Assembly (NCBI GenBank): GCA_902729315.2
Contig: LR746273.1
Coordinates: forward strand, 4,751,001 to 4,815,000
DNA from: Spirodela intermedia
Lineage: Eukaryota > Streptophyta > Magnoliopsida > Alismatales > Araceae
Length of the DNA: 64,000 nucleotides
Direction: 5' to 3'
Part shown: positions 40,217 through 52,356 of the stretch, piece by piece
How the letters are laid out: each line of letters begins with the position of its first letter
How positions within the stretch are numbered: position 1 is the first letter of the stretch
Position numbers and translations under genes: made by a program
The notes under the pieces: generated by a model
Database searches by the model: none
The model's input: only the letters and a program-made list of their open reading frames with translations
What the model was told of the DNA's origin: nothing

Positions 40217-41034
40217 GTGCCCCTGTCGGTCCAAGCCGCTCGAGCCCCTACTCGCGGCTACTCCCTGACTGAGCTTCCGACCCGCTTGCGGGCCCGACTG
40301 GCCAGCGGGTCCCCCCATTTTGCAATATTTTAGTTTTATTTCTTTTTCTTCATTTATCTCAAAAGTAAGACTGTAAATATCATATAAATTCGTATAAAAT
40401 CACATAATTATCCAAAAAAATCACATTAATCAACTGAAAACTACTTTTCACACTTTAACACAAAGATAAGTCTATTTATCACGAGTTAAGGCTAAAACTA
40501 TATTATTTACTAATTATTAACTCATGATAATGAAGACTTATCACTCTTCACTAGACGTCTCTACTTACGTTGAGTCTCTTCTCTGTCACAACCCGCCGAG
40601 CTATGCAGCCTTGAAGGTTAGCTCCGTACCCCCTTCTTACTTAAGTTTAATTATCTTTCAAAGGGTTTTCTCGGCTCGTTTCCACCGCCATCAGGAGAAT
40701 GTAGATAGGATAAGACAGGTTATAGGATCATGACTTCTGACGCTGCGTCAAACTCGTCACCGTTCGTGAGCTGCAGCCCTAGGCTACTTCACGACGACCG
40801 TTCCACCGTTTGTCTAGACGTGGACCGAGAGGGTCTAACACTTACCATCGTCGAGTGTTTCCCTGGGTTGTCCTGGGTTGATAGTGCATATTGGTACGCC
40901 TGCCTATACTTAGGTTAGGTGGTTAGACCTAGAGTCTTGGGTCCATACATTCTTATCGGATCGATCCGACTGCCCCATCCCAGGTCTTGAGTTTCATTGA
41001 TTAGGTACAAGGGTTCTCACCTCGTCCTGCATCA

Positions 41035-42542
41035 TTTGGGTAATTATGTGATTTTAAATGATTTTATATGATTTTTACAATCTTACTTTTGAGATAAATG
41101 AAGAAAAAGAAATAAAAATAAAAATAAGATAAAATGGGGGAACCAGTTGGCCAATCGGGCCCGCAAGCAGGTCGGAAGCGCAGTTAGAGAGTAGCCGTGA
41201 GCAGGGGCTTGAGCGGCTTAGACCGATAGGGGCACGTGTGCACCACCCCCCTTCTACGTCACTGGTGGCTAGTCGGCTGTGGGGCAAGGAGTGGTCGTAC
41301 ACACGCGAGAAAAAGATTTGATCGGAAATATAATATTACTATATGTTCACCAGAAACTTAGGTGCACAACCGATGTGGGACTAAACCCGCGTCACATTCC
41401 ACAGAAAGGGGCGAGCAACCGGCGTGGGTTCAAATCCTCCTAGAGCCTAAAATTCCTATTTTTTATTTGATTATCACAACTTTCCTGCAGATCACTAGTG
41501 AAGGATTAAGCAACTAGAATCGCTGGATCATCGGTGAAAATCTCGTCAACACGATTCGTGGAGCATTGTGACTAAAATTATTGAACAATTTGCGATAAAA
41601 GTATCGCAAATCTATCGAGTAAAGCATCTCCAATTAATAGATGAACAAGCCATCGTCGGGAAGAGGATGATCCGCCAGGAGATGAGTCGCTACCTCTTGA
41701 GAGCGTACCAGATGCGATGAAGAGCCTCCTCTTGCTGTGCAAACCTGAGGATGAAGCTCCCTAACACATGCTCCACCTCCATCCAGCTCCTCTCCGTTGG
41801 TTGACAACCGCCGGAGAGCCGCAAAGTCGCCATTTTTCTACTCCGCCAAGTGACAGCCACCGGAGACGATTTGACGACCCATTTCATTGATCTAGACTTT
41901 GCAAGGAGATCTAGAGATTGCCCATGTCGTCTTTGTCCAAGGAGAGCCTTCGAGGCCATGGACACTACACGACAATCCTCCCGAATGCTTAGGATTCCAG
42001 TGCATTGCCGACGTATCGCCGCCGCGACGTTGGAACACTGTTTTCCTGCTTTCAACTTACTTTACATTTCATTTAGTGTTAATTTTTTGATTTTAATTTA
42101 CCAAAATATACTTCGTTCAATTACGATTCTTTCGGCTTTTACAGATCATAATTTGATCAATTAAATCGTCTGTAATCGCTCACATAAGAATCACCGAGTG
42201 AAACTCTATTTCCACCCGATTCGAGTTCACCGAACGTTGACATCATCCTGACGTCTGCACCCTTATTTCCCTTTTTTGAGAATTTTAAATATATTTCCTT
42301 TTTATTTACTAGTATAAAATTCATAGAAAATAGTATTCTTTGAGAAAAATTCTGAATAATTACCAGATATTATATTGCATCCTTGTGATGGACCTGGAAA
42401 ATTATCGCTATTTTTGGAAGTTTTATTGAATTATAACTGATATATTTTTTCATAAATACTCCTAAATATCCAAAATTTCGTATTTTCTACTTTTATAAAT
42501 TTTAAATTTGCGTGATTTACTATACAACGACTAAGTCACATC
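41035..42542 (+). repeat. Family-1-type 5' LTR, 5'-truncated
   Basis: It starts inside the LTR at TTTGGGTAATTATG, lacking the first ~120 bases, and ends CTAAGTCACATCA directly before a primer-binding site. It is the 5' LTR of the pol-coding element to its right. It is more diverged than the solo LTRs. Confidence 0.85.
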
Positions 42543-42755
42543 AAATTTTGGCACCGTTGCCGGGGATGTATTGCATAATATTTAGTATTTTTCTAATTTT
42601 CTCTTAGAGTACAAAAAAAAAAATTAACTCTTGTTTTATTTTTTTCTTGCCAAATTACTTTTTTTAGAAAAAGGGAACGAAGAGAAGCAAGGCAAGGACT
42701 GTACTGAAGGAGGGTAACAATTACTAAACTTTTCCCTCAAATTTTTTGATTTTTT

Positions 42756-43960
42756 ATGCATGGTAGAAGATCCTTGCATCCAAGGCTAGAAAATCCTTTC
42801 ATTATTTCATTCAAAACTAAAAATTCAAAAGAAAAATTAATTTTGATGGATCTTGAAGGAAGTACAGGTCAAATTGAGAACAATCCTATGGCCATGAAAA
42901 ATCATTATATCCCTGATTCATTTCAAAGAGCATTCAATATTAGAGTCCCATTAGCACCCACTGTTAAATTCGAAATAAATCCAAGAATTTTTCAAATGCT
43001 CCCTAATTTTCATGGATTGCCTTTAGAGGAACCTCATAGCACTTAGAAAAATTTCATATGGTCTGTGATTTAGTTAATCTCCCTCAATTTACACTGGAAA
43101 TTATTAAGATGAAATTATTTCCTCATACACTTAGGGACAAAGCTAGCCATTGGCTATCCACATTAGATAGAGAATTAACTAGCTAGAAAGATATGGAATA
43201 GGACTTTCTTCGAAAATTTTATCCCTTAGAAAAAACTCAAAATATGAGAAAATATATATGGAGTTTTTCTCAAAGATTAGAAGAAACTTTACATGAAACA
43301 TAGGAAAAATTCAAAGATTTACTTAGAAAGTGTCCTCATCATGCTATACCCAAGTGGCAGCTCAATAGAATTTTTTATGATGGATTATTAGAACAACATA
43401 GAAATATGGTTGATTCTATATGTAGATGAGCTTTTATGGAGAAAACCCCTGATGAGATTTACAATCTTTATGAGAATTTAAGTGAAAATTCTAGAGATCA
43501 AGCCTCTTTTGAATTATATGATAGGGATAAGAAGAGAGGAATTTATGAATTGCATCATGATGATGATTCTAAATTTAGAAATGAGGTTAATCAAATTAAT
43601 CAAAGATTAGAAAAACTTGATTTACTTATTGACAATATTAGAAAGCCTCTTAACCATCAATTTAATTCAAATAGTACATGTTCTATGTATGGTGAAAATA
43701 ATTATTCTGAATTTTAATGCTATAATTTAGATCAATCATTTCACCCTATGCAAGAACAAGTACAATAGCTCACGGTTTTAATAGAAATAGGGAAACTTTT
43801 TCAAATATTTATAATCCTAATTGGAGGAATAATTTTTCGTGGAGAGACCCAAATAATATTCAAAATTCAGAAGCACTTAGACCCAATTCAAACTCTAAAT
43901 TTCGTCCAAAACAAGAAAATAGATTTCAGAAAAATCAGCCCTCTCAAACCCAACCTGATA
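42756..43960 (+). pseudogene. gag pseudogene
   Basis: Starts at ATG 42756 (MHGRRSLHPRLE) and follows the intact gag at 62501 block by block: PEGSTGQ-like start, FQMLPNFHGLPLEEP, NRIFYDGLLEQHRNMVDS, LYENLSENSRDQASFELYDR. A deletion near 43037 shifts the frame, and stops follow near 43184, 43200, 43302, 43428 and 43716. Non-functional. Confidence 0.85.
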
Positions 43961-44379
43961 CTATGGAAATGATGCAACAAACTATGAATCAAATGATGCT
44001 GCACTAGAAATAAATTATAGAGGCTCTTGGGAATAAGAGAAAAGAGGGACAACTACCTAGTCAGCTCATAGAAAATCTAGGGAACCGCTCAACAATAGAA
44101 TTTCAGCAAGGGGAGCCTAGTAGCATGAATCTAGGAAAAAACCTACAAAATGAAAATGTTAAGATAGTGAATGCATTAAGGAGTAGTAAGATCTTACCTG
44201 ATCCTTATCTCTAAACATTAGAAGAAAAAGAAAACGTGAACAACCCAAAACAAAATCAAATAGGAGTAGAAGAGGATTTTATAGATTCTACCAAGAAAGT
44301 TTCGAAAGAGAGGACAACCATTCTATTTCCTAAAGCTCTAGAGCCTAGATAAAGAAAGAAAAAGGAACACAATGAAGAA

Positions 44380-45656
44380 ATAAAGAAAATTTTACAAGAT
44401 GTGTAAATTAGTCTTCCTTTACTCACTGCCATTGAACATATTCCTGAATATGCTAGAGTTTTGAAAGAAATGTGTACACCAAAAAGGGGACCTAGAGTAG
44501 AAAAATTATCTATGCATGTCAGTGCTTTATTATTAAATCAATTACCATATAAATTGAGAGATACAGGTGCACCTTTAATTTCATGTGATATTGGTGGATC
44601 TATTTTTCAGAATACATTACATGACACCGGTGCTAGTATTAATTTATTATCTGCAAGTATTTGTGATAAATTTAATATTTCTGATCTTAAACCTTCTACT
44701 GTTACCTTAAAATTGCTAATAGATTCATGAAACATCCTAAAGGTATTTTAGAAAATGTGATAGTGACAGTTAAAGGATGTCAATTTCCAGCTGATTTTGT
44801 AGTGCTAGAAATGGATTTTAATGGACAGTTTTATGATACACCAATCATCCTAGGGAGACCATTTTTGCATATAGCAAAGATGAATATTGATTTTCCCATA
44901 GGTATTGTGAAAATTTAATGTGGAGATCAATCAATAGAAATTAAAATTTTTGAGGTACCAAATGATCTTAAGAAATCACAAGTATATGATTGTCATACCA
45001 TAGATCTTCTAGATGATTTTGATGATCCAGATGTTATTGATGACTATGTGCTGGAAGAATTAGAGAAAATAGAGAATATAAATTTGGGAGAAAAGAAAGA
45101 GGAAGATCATCTGAATTTAGAGTTGAAACTTCTTCCCTCTAGTTTAAAATATATGTTTTTGGAGGAAAATAATTCATTTCCTATTATTATTGCAACTGAT
45201 TTGAGTGATGAATAGGAAGAAGAATTATTAGATGTACTTCGAAAAAATAAGAAGGCTATGGGCTGAAAAATGGACAATCTAAGGGGCGTTGATATGAGTG
45301 TATGCATGCATAATATATATCTAGAGGAGGGGGCTAGAACTAGCAGGGAACCACAACGAAGATTAAATCCTAACATGATGGAAATTGTAAAAAAAATAAA
45401 ATTAAAGTGGCTGGCTGCTGATATTATTTATCCTATTTCAGATAGCAAATGGGTTAGTCCTACACAAGTGGTGCCAAAAAAATCAGGGATCATAGTTATA
45501 AAAAACGAAAATGGGGATGAAATACAAACAAGATTAACTACCGGTTGGAGGGTTTACATTGATTATAAAAAATTAAATTCAGTTACTAGAAAAGATCATT
45601 TTCCCCTACCATTTATTGATCAAATTCTAGAAAACTTAGTTGGAAACCACACATAA
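44380..45656 (+). pseudogene. Protease and RT (5' part) pseudogene
   Basis: An aspartic protease domain shows DTGASINLL (about 44627) and ILGRPF (about 44846), then ELKLLPSSLKYMFLEE (about 45122), MHNIYLEEGA and RRLNPNMMEIVKK (about 45358), then RT start YPISDSKWVSPTQVVPKK (about 45428) and WRVYIDYKKLNSVTRKDHF. Stops lie near 44404, 44730, 44917, 45214 and 45264. It ends in ENLVGNHT at the junction with LTR sequence. Order PR-RT and motifs are those of plant Athila/Tat Ty3/gypsy elements. Confidence 0.85.
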
Positions 45657-47387
45657 GTGATTTCCACTCGACGATTCTTACATAAGTGATTACAAACGAT
45701 TAAATTGATCAAATTAAGATTTGTAAAAGACGGAAGAATTGTAATTGAACGAAGTATATTTTGGTGAGTTAAAATCACACAAATTATCACAAAATGAAGC
45801 ATAAAGTAAGTTGAAAGCAAGAAAATAGAGTTCTAGCGTCGCGGCGGCGATGCGTCGGTGATGCATCGGAATCCTAAGCGTTCGGGAGGATCGTCATGCA
45901 GTATCCACGGCCTTGACGGCTCTCCTTGGACAAAGATGATGTGGGCAATATCTAGATCTCTTTTCAAAGTCTAGAGATCAATGAAATGAGTCATCGAATC
46001 GTCTCCGATGGCTGTCACCCAACGGAGCGGAAAAACAACGACTTTGCGGCTCTCCGACAGCTGTCACCCAACAAAGAGGAGCTGAACGAAGGTGGGGCGC
46101 GTGTTAGGGAGCTTCATCTTTAGGTCCACACAGCAAGACGAGGCTCTTCATCACATCTAGTATGCTCTTAGGAGGTGGCGACTCGTCTCCCAATGGATCG
46201 TCCACTTCCTGACAACGGCTTGTTTGTCGATGACGGGACTCAGTCGTTGTATATTAAATCATGCAAATCTAAAATTTATAAAACTAGAAAAATGAATTTT
46301 CAGATATTTAGAAGTATTTATGAACAAATATATCAATTATAATTCATTTAAAAATAGCAGTAATTTTCCAGGTCGATCACAAGGATGTAATATAATATTT
46401 GGTAATTATTTAGATTTTTTCTCCATGAATACGATTTTCTATAAATTTTATACTAGGAAATCAAAAGGAAATATATTTAAAATTCACGAAAAAAGGAAAT
46501 AAGGCTGCAGACATCAGGATGACATCATCGCCCAGCGAATGAGAATCGAGCGGAAATAGAGTTCTGCTTAGTGATTCTTACGTAAGCGATTATAGACGAT
46601 TTAATTAATCAAATTAAGATCTGTAAAAGCAGGAAGAATCGTAATTGAACGAAATATATTTTGATAAATTAAAATCACACAAAGTATCACTAAATGAAGT
46701 GTAAAGTAAGTTGAAAGTAGGAAAACAGAGTTCCGGCGTCGCGACGGCGATGCGTCAGCGTTGCACCGGAATCCTAAGCGTTCGGGAGGATCGTCGTGCA
46801 GTGTCCATGGCCTCGAAGGCTCTCCTTGGACAAAGATGACGTGGGCAATCTCTAGATTTCCTTTCGAAGTCTAGAGATCAATGAAATGGATCGTCAAATC
46901 ATCTCCGGCTGCTGTCACCTAGCGGAGCGGAAAAATGGCGACTTTGCGGCTCTCCGGCGGCTGTCACCCGACAAAGAGTAGCTGGATGGAGGTGGGGCGC
47001 GTGTTAGGGAACTTCATCCTCAGGTCTGCACAACAAGAGGAGGCTCTTCATCGCATCTGGTATGCTCTCAGGAGGTGGCAACTCGTCTCCTGGCGGATCG
47101 TCCTCTTCCTGATGACGGCTTGTTCGTCGATCAATTGGAGATGATTTACTCGATGGATTCGCGATCCTTTTATTGCGAATTGTTTAGTAATTTTAGTAGC
47201 AATGCTCTACGAATCGCGTTGACAAGATTTTCACTGATGATCCAATGATTCTGGTTGCTTAATCCTTCACCGGCGATCTACAGGAAAGTCGCGATAATCA
47301 GATAAAAATATATGACTTTTGACTCTGGAAGGACTCGAACCCACGCCGGTTGTTTGCCCCTTCTGAGGAAGGTGTGACGCGGGTTTA

Positions 47388-47429
47388 GTCCCACATCGGC
47401 TGTGCACCGATTTTTTGGGCGAATATATA
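47388..47429 (+). promoter_or_regulatory. snRNA-type USE plus TATA at Pol III spacing, antisense in LTR
   Basis: GTCCCACATCG (47388-47398) is a perfect match to the plant snRNA upstream sequence element RTCCCACATCG. TATATA follows at 47424-47429 with 25 nt between them. In plants 23-26 nt marks U6-type Pol III genes, against about 34 nt for Pol II snRNA genes. The same pair with the same 25-nt gap occurs in seven other family-1 LTRs in this window (USE at 7799, 38432, 39038, 41371, 48118, 50772 and 61111). It reads antisense to the retrotransposon. Confidence 0.55.
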
Positions 47430-47451
47430 GTAATGTTACATTCCCGATCAA

Positions 47452-47632
47452 GCACATGTGTACGATCACTCCTTGCCCCACAGTCGGCTGGCCACCAGTG
47501 ACGTGGAAGGGGAGTGGCGCACACGTGCCCACATCATCGGTTCAAGCCACTCAAGTCCCTGCTCACGGCTACTCCTCGACTACGCTTCCGACCTACTTGC
47601 GGGCCCGGCTGGCCAGCGGGTCACCCCATTTT
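47452..47632 (+). ncRNA. Hypothetical Pol III transcript from antisense LTR promoter
   Basis: Starting about 23-25 bp downstream of the TATA box, the strand is GC-rich and free of TTTT for about 180 nt, then meets TTTT at 47629-47632 and further T-runs up to 47658, as a Pol III terminator would. A self-complementary CCGGCTGGCCAGCGGG block near 47605-47620 could fold. This is inference from promoter geometry and the T-run only. Confidence 0.25.
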
Positions 47633-48572
47633 GTAATATTTTAGTTTTATTTCTTTTTCTTCATTTATCTCAAAAGTAAAACTGTAAAAATCATATAAAT
47701 TCGTATAAAATCACATAATTACCCAAAAAAATCACATTAATCAACTGAAAACCACTTTTCACACTTTAACACAAATATAAGTCTATTTATCATGATTTAA
47801 GGCTAAAACTATATTATTTACTAATTATTAACTCATGATAATGAAGACTTATTAGTCGATCAATCGTAGATGCTTTACTCGATGGATTCACGATCCTTTT
47901 ATCATGAATCGTTCAGAAATTTTAGTAACAATGCTCCACGAATCGCGTTGACAAGATTTTTGCTGATGATCCAACAATTCTGGTTGCTTAATCCTTCACC
48001 GGCAATCTGCAGAAAAGTCGCGATAATCAGTTAAAAAAAATATGAGTTTTGGCTCTAGGAGGATTCGAACTCGTGTTGGTTACCCCACCCCTTTCTAGGG
48101 AAGGTGACACGGGTTTAGTCCCACATCGCTTGTGCGCCGAATGTTTGGGCAAATATAAAGTAATGTTACATTTGAAGGCAAGTCCCTTTTTCGCGCGTGT
48201 ATGACCACTCCTTGCCCCATAGCCGGCTGGCCACTAGTGATGTGGAAGGGGAGTGGCGCACACGTGCCCCTATCGGTCCAAGTCGCTCGAGCCCTTGCTC
48301 GCGGCTTCTCCCCGATTGCGCTTCTGACCCGCTTGTGGGCCTAGCGGGTCCCCCTCATTTTGCTTTATTTTTATTTTTATTTCTTTTCCTTTATTTATCT
48401 AAAAAGTAAGACTGTAAAAATCATAGAAAATCACATAATTACCCAAAAATTCACATTAATCAACTGAAAACCACTTTCACACTTTAACACAAATATAAGT
48501 CTATTTATCATGAGTTAAGGCTAAAACTATATTATTTACTAATTATTAACTCATGATAATGAAGACTTATCA

Positions 48573-49750
48573 CACCCCCCAACTTAAATCATTGCTAGTC
48601 CCTTAGCAATGCAATTATGAAAATAAAAATTTACAAATCTCAAACATCATATTCCAATACATAAAAAAAAATACAATTAGAAATGATGCACCTTTAGATA
48701 CTTTGGACTCTTATATGAAGTATTTAAGAATGATGTCAAGCACTTAAATGTTTAAGCACTCCTTGAAATAACAATCTAGAATTCACTTCTTCTAATCACA
48801 TCTTTATCACTTCTTCACTCATAGATATATTTACAAGATGTTCCAATTATCAATAATCATCCAAGAATAATATTGATCCTACATTTCCCTTTTTCCATGG
48901 CTTGATTTTTGAAGTTTGCACTATATTTCTTCCTTCTTTTTATTTTTTTTGATATATATAGTGGATAAGTAGCTTTTCCTGTAGACAAATTTTCACAATG
49001 AGAATAATGTCTTACACCCTCCATGTGTACTCTTAATTTTCAGGGCTTTCACTTTATCCACTTATTTTGCAGCAAGTATTTTTCTATACATAATTTTCAA
49101 CAATGAGAATGATGTCTCACACCCTCCATGTGTACTCTTCGTTTCTAGATTTTTCACATTGCTCTCTCTTTTTTTTTCGAAATAAGTGATTTCTCCTCAC
49201 AAGTCCTATAGATCTTGGTGCAAAAATCTCTATTAAACTTAAATTTTCACATCAAGTAAATACTATCCATCAAGATCATGAAGTGAAAATTTGTAAAATC
49301 AAATTCATGTTATCTATCATGTATCCAAGGAGTATTCTAACATTTCATGCTACTAGATCATTCTTTTGACTCAATAATAATCTTCCTAGTATCTTTTGGT
49401 ATCAATCAATCTAATTGATTTAATTTTTCATGCCTGTAATATAATGTAATAAATTTTTAAATTAGATAGTTCTGACAGTTCTATTTTCTATTTTCAGTTC
49501 TATTTTTAACACAATAAATTTGTCAAAAATAAATCAAAACTATCCTCTTTATAGCTGTAATTTCAAATTTCAGTAATATATGTCTAGGGGGTTGAAATGT
49601 GAGAAAAAGGTCTCTAGAATTTCAAATTTCAGGCTGTTTTTTGTCTGCTATTTTTAACAGTCTATTGTTCCTGACAGAAAACCAGAAAATAGATGTTGTA
49701 GTTTTTCGAATTTTATTTTTTTTATTTTTTTTATTTTTTCAGTTGCTGTT
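48573..49750 (-). mobile_element. 3' non-coding region and polypurine tract of family-1 element copy 2 (part)
   Basis: Read on the minus strand this is the AT-rich tail of the element before its 3' LTR. The polypurine tract is at 48573-48588, preceded by a perfect 7-bp hairpin (ATTGCTA...TAGCAAT, 48591-48610), a layout familiar beside plant Athila/Tat 3' LTRs. It is interrupted at 49750 by a solo LTR and resumes at 52357. No coding sequence is present. Confidence 0.7.
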
Positions 49751-52356
49751 TGATGTGACTTAGTCGTTGTATATTAAATCACGCAAATATAAAATTTATA
49801 AAACTAGAAAATACGACTTTTCAGATATTTAGAAGTATTTCTGAAAAAATATATCAATTATAATTCAATTAAACTTCCAAAAATAGTGGTAATTTTCCAA
49901 GTCGATCACAGGGATGTAATATAATATCTGATAATTACTCAGAATTTTTCTCAATGAATACTATTTTATATGAATTTTATACTAGGAAATGAAAAGGAAA
50001 TATATTTAAAATTCACAAAAAAGAAGAAAATAAGGGTGCAGACGTCAGGATGATGTCAGCACCCGACGAACGTGAATCGGGCGGAAACAGAGTTTTGCTC
50101 GGTGATTCTTACGAAAGCGATTACAGACGATTTAGTTAATCAAATTAAGATCTGTAAAAGTCGGAAGAATCGTAATATAACAAAGTATATTTTGGTAAAT
50201 TAAAATCACAAAAACTATCACTAAATGAAGCGTAAAGTAAGTTTGAAAGCAGGAAAATAGAGTTCCGGCGTCGCGACGGCGATGCGTCGGCGATGCACCG
50301 GAATCCTGATGATAAGTCTTCATTATCATGAGTTAATAATAAGTAAATAATATAGTTTTAGCCTTAACTCGTGATAAATAGACTTATATTTGTGTTAAAG
50401 TGTGAAAATTGGTTTTCAGTTGATTAATGTGATTTTTTTGGTAATTATGTGATTTTATATGAATTTCTATGATTTTTACAATCTTACTTTTGAGATAAAT
50501 GAAGAACAAGAAATAAAACTAAAATATTGCAAAATGGGGGAGACCTGCCGGCCAGCCGGGCCCGCAAGCAGGTCGGAAGCTCAGTCGGGGAGTAGCCGCG
50601 AGCAAGGGCTCGAGCGGCTTGGACCGATAGGGGCACGTGTGCGCCACTCCCCTTCCACGTCACCGGTGGCCAGCCGGCTGTGGGGCAAGGAGTGGTCGTA
50701 CACGCGAGAGAAGAGACTTTGCTTAAAAAGCTAACATTACTATATATTTGCCTGAAAAATTGGCGCACAACCGATGTGGGACTAAACCCGTGTCACACCT
50801 TCCTCAGAAGGGGCGGACAACCGGCGCGGGTTCGAATCCTCCTAGAGTCCAAATTCATATATTTTTATCTGATTATCGCGACTTTCCTGCAGATCGCTGG
50901 TGAAGGATTAAGCAACCAGAATCGCTGGATCATCGGCGAAAATCTCGTCAATGCGATTCGCGGAGCATTGCTACTAAAATTGCTGAACGATTCGCGATAA
51001 AAGGATCGCGAATCCATCGAGTAAATCATCTCCGATTGATCGACGAACAAGCCGTCGTCGGGAAGAGGACGATCTGCCGGGAGACGAGTCGCCACCTCCT
51101 GAGAGCGTACCAGATGCGATGAAGAGCCTCCTCTTGCTGCGCGGACCTGAGGATGAAGCTCCCTGACACGCGCCCCACCTCCATCCAGCTCCTCTCCGTC
51201 GGGTGACAGCCGCCGGAGAGCCGCAAAGTCGCCGTTTTTCCGCTCCGCCGGGTGACAGCCGCCGGAGACGACTCCGCGACCCATTTCATTGATCTCTAGA
51301 CTTCGCGAGAAGATCTAGAGATTGCCCACGTCGTCTTTGTCCAAGGAGAGCCTTCGAGGCCGTGGACACTACACAACGATCCTCCCGAACGCTTAGGAAT
51401 CCGGTGCATCGCCGACGCATCGTCGTCGCGACGCCGGAACTCTGTTTTCCTGCTTTCAACTTACTTTACGCTTCATTTAGTGATAGTTTTTATGATTTTA
51501 ATTTACCAAAATATACTTTGTTCTATTACGATTCTTCCGGCTTTTACAGATCTTAATTTGATTAATTAAATCGTCTGTAATCGCTTACGTAAGAATCACC
51601 GGGTGGAACTCTGTTTCCGCCTGATTCGCGTTCGCCGGGCGCTGACGTCATCCTGACGTCCGCACCCTTATTTCCTTTTTTTTCGTGAATTTTAAATATA
51701 TTTCCTTTTCATTTTCTAGTATAAAATTCATAGAAAATCGTATTCATTGAGAAAAAATCTGAATAATTACAAAATATTATATTACATCCCTGTGATCGAC
51801 CTGGGAAATTACCGCTATTTTTGGAAGTTTTATTGAATCATAATTGATATATTTATTTAGAAATACTTCTAAATATACGAAAATTCGTATTTTCTTGTTT
51901 TATAAATTTTATATTTGCGTGATTTAATATACAACGACTAAGTCACGTCACCTGAGCATTGCATGTACGACCACTCCTTGCCCCACAGCCGGCTAGCCAC
52001 CGGTGACGTGGAAAGGGAGTGGCGCACACGTGCCCCTATCAGTCCAAGCCGCTCGAGCCCCTGCTCGCGGCTACTCCCCAATTGAGCTTCCGACCCGCTT
52101 GTGGGCCCAGCTGGCCGGCGGGTCCCCCCCATTTTGCAATATTTTAGTTTTATTTCTTTTTCTTCATTTATCTCAAAAGTAAGACTGTAAATATCATATA
52201 AATTCGTATAAAATCACATAATTACCCAAAATATCACATTAATCAATTGAAAACCACTTTTCACACTTTAACACAAATATAAGTCTATTTATCACGAGTT
52301 AAGGCTAAAACTGTATTATTTACTAATTATTAACTCATGATAATGAAGACTTATCA
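49751..52356 (-). repeat. Family-1 solo LTR, minus, split and internally deleted; TSD CTGTT
   Basis: Begins TGATGTGACTTAGTCG and ends GAAGACTTATCA, with CTGTT at 49746-49750 and 52357-52361. It contains a plus solo LTR (50310-51950). Just right of that insertion about 0.6 kb of the host LTR is missing (the jump from CCTGAGCATTG to CATGTACGACC). Confidence 0.9.
50310..51950 (+). repeat. Family-1 solo LTR, plus, nested; TSD CCTGA
   Basis: A complete 1641-bp LTR, TGATAAGTCTTC...AAGTCACGTCA, inserted opposite to its host LTR. CCTGA lies at 50305-50309 and 51951-51955. The sequence is very close to the solo LTR at 38583-40216, so both insertions look recent. A TGACG pair is at 51643 and 51654. 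Confidence 0.92.

Larger units (their letters stand above)
37264..40543 (-). repeat. Family-1 solo LTR, minus, with nested LTR; TSD CTCTT
   Basis: It begins TGACGCGACTTAGTCG (reverse of the LTR 3' end) and ends GAAGACTTATCA (reverse of the 5' end). CTCTT flanks it at 37259-37263 and 40544-40548. After removing the nested LTR and one duplication copy it is 1641 bp. No internal element sequence remains, so it is a solo LTR from LTR-LTR recombination. Confidence 0.92.
37153..41034 (+). mobile_element. Family-2 unit, 5'-truncated, split by family-1 LTRs
   Basis: 37153-37263 matches 33620-33733 of the first family-2 unit and 40544-41034 matches 33731-34222, ending GTCCTGCATCA. Between them lies a minus family-1 solo LTR flanked by CTCTT. 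The left boundary near 37153 is a truncation, since the first half of the unit is absent. The right end abuts a family-1 LTR that lacks its first 120 or so bases. Confidence 0.8.
42543..45656 (+). mobile_element. Pol-coding Athila/Tat-type element related to family 1 (decayed, truncated)
   Basis: After the LTR comes a primer-binding site (TGGCACCGTTGCCGGGGA, 42548-42565), then gag, protease and the first part of RT. It stops abruptly at 45656, where minus-strand LTR sequence begins. RNase H, integrase and the 3' LTR are missing. Its gag is closely related to that of the gag-only copies, but the region after gag is quite different. Confidence 0.85.
46232..47854 (-). repeat. Family-1 solo LTR, minus, nested; TSD GTCGA
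   Basis: It begins TGACGGGACTCAGTCG and ends GAAGACTTATTA (terminal CA mutated to TA). GTCGA flanks it at 46227-46231 and 47855-47859, and the host LTR joins in register when it is removed. Length 1623 bp. Confidence 0.92.
45657..48572 (-). repeat. Family-1 3' LTR of minus element copy 2, truncated and split
   Basis: LTR sequence in minus orientation at 45657-46231 and 47860-48572, ending GAAGACTTATCA. It lacks its terminal ~400 bases at the left, where it joins the broken RT. A younger solo LTR splits it. At 48573 it is followed by a polypurine tract (minus strand TTTAAGTTGGGGGGTG), which shows that this is a 3' LTR. Confidence 0.8.
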
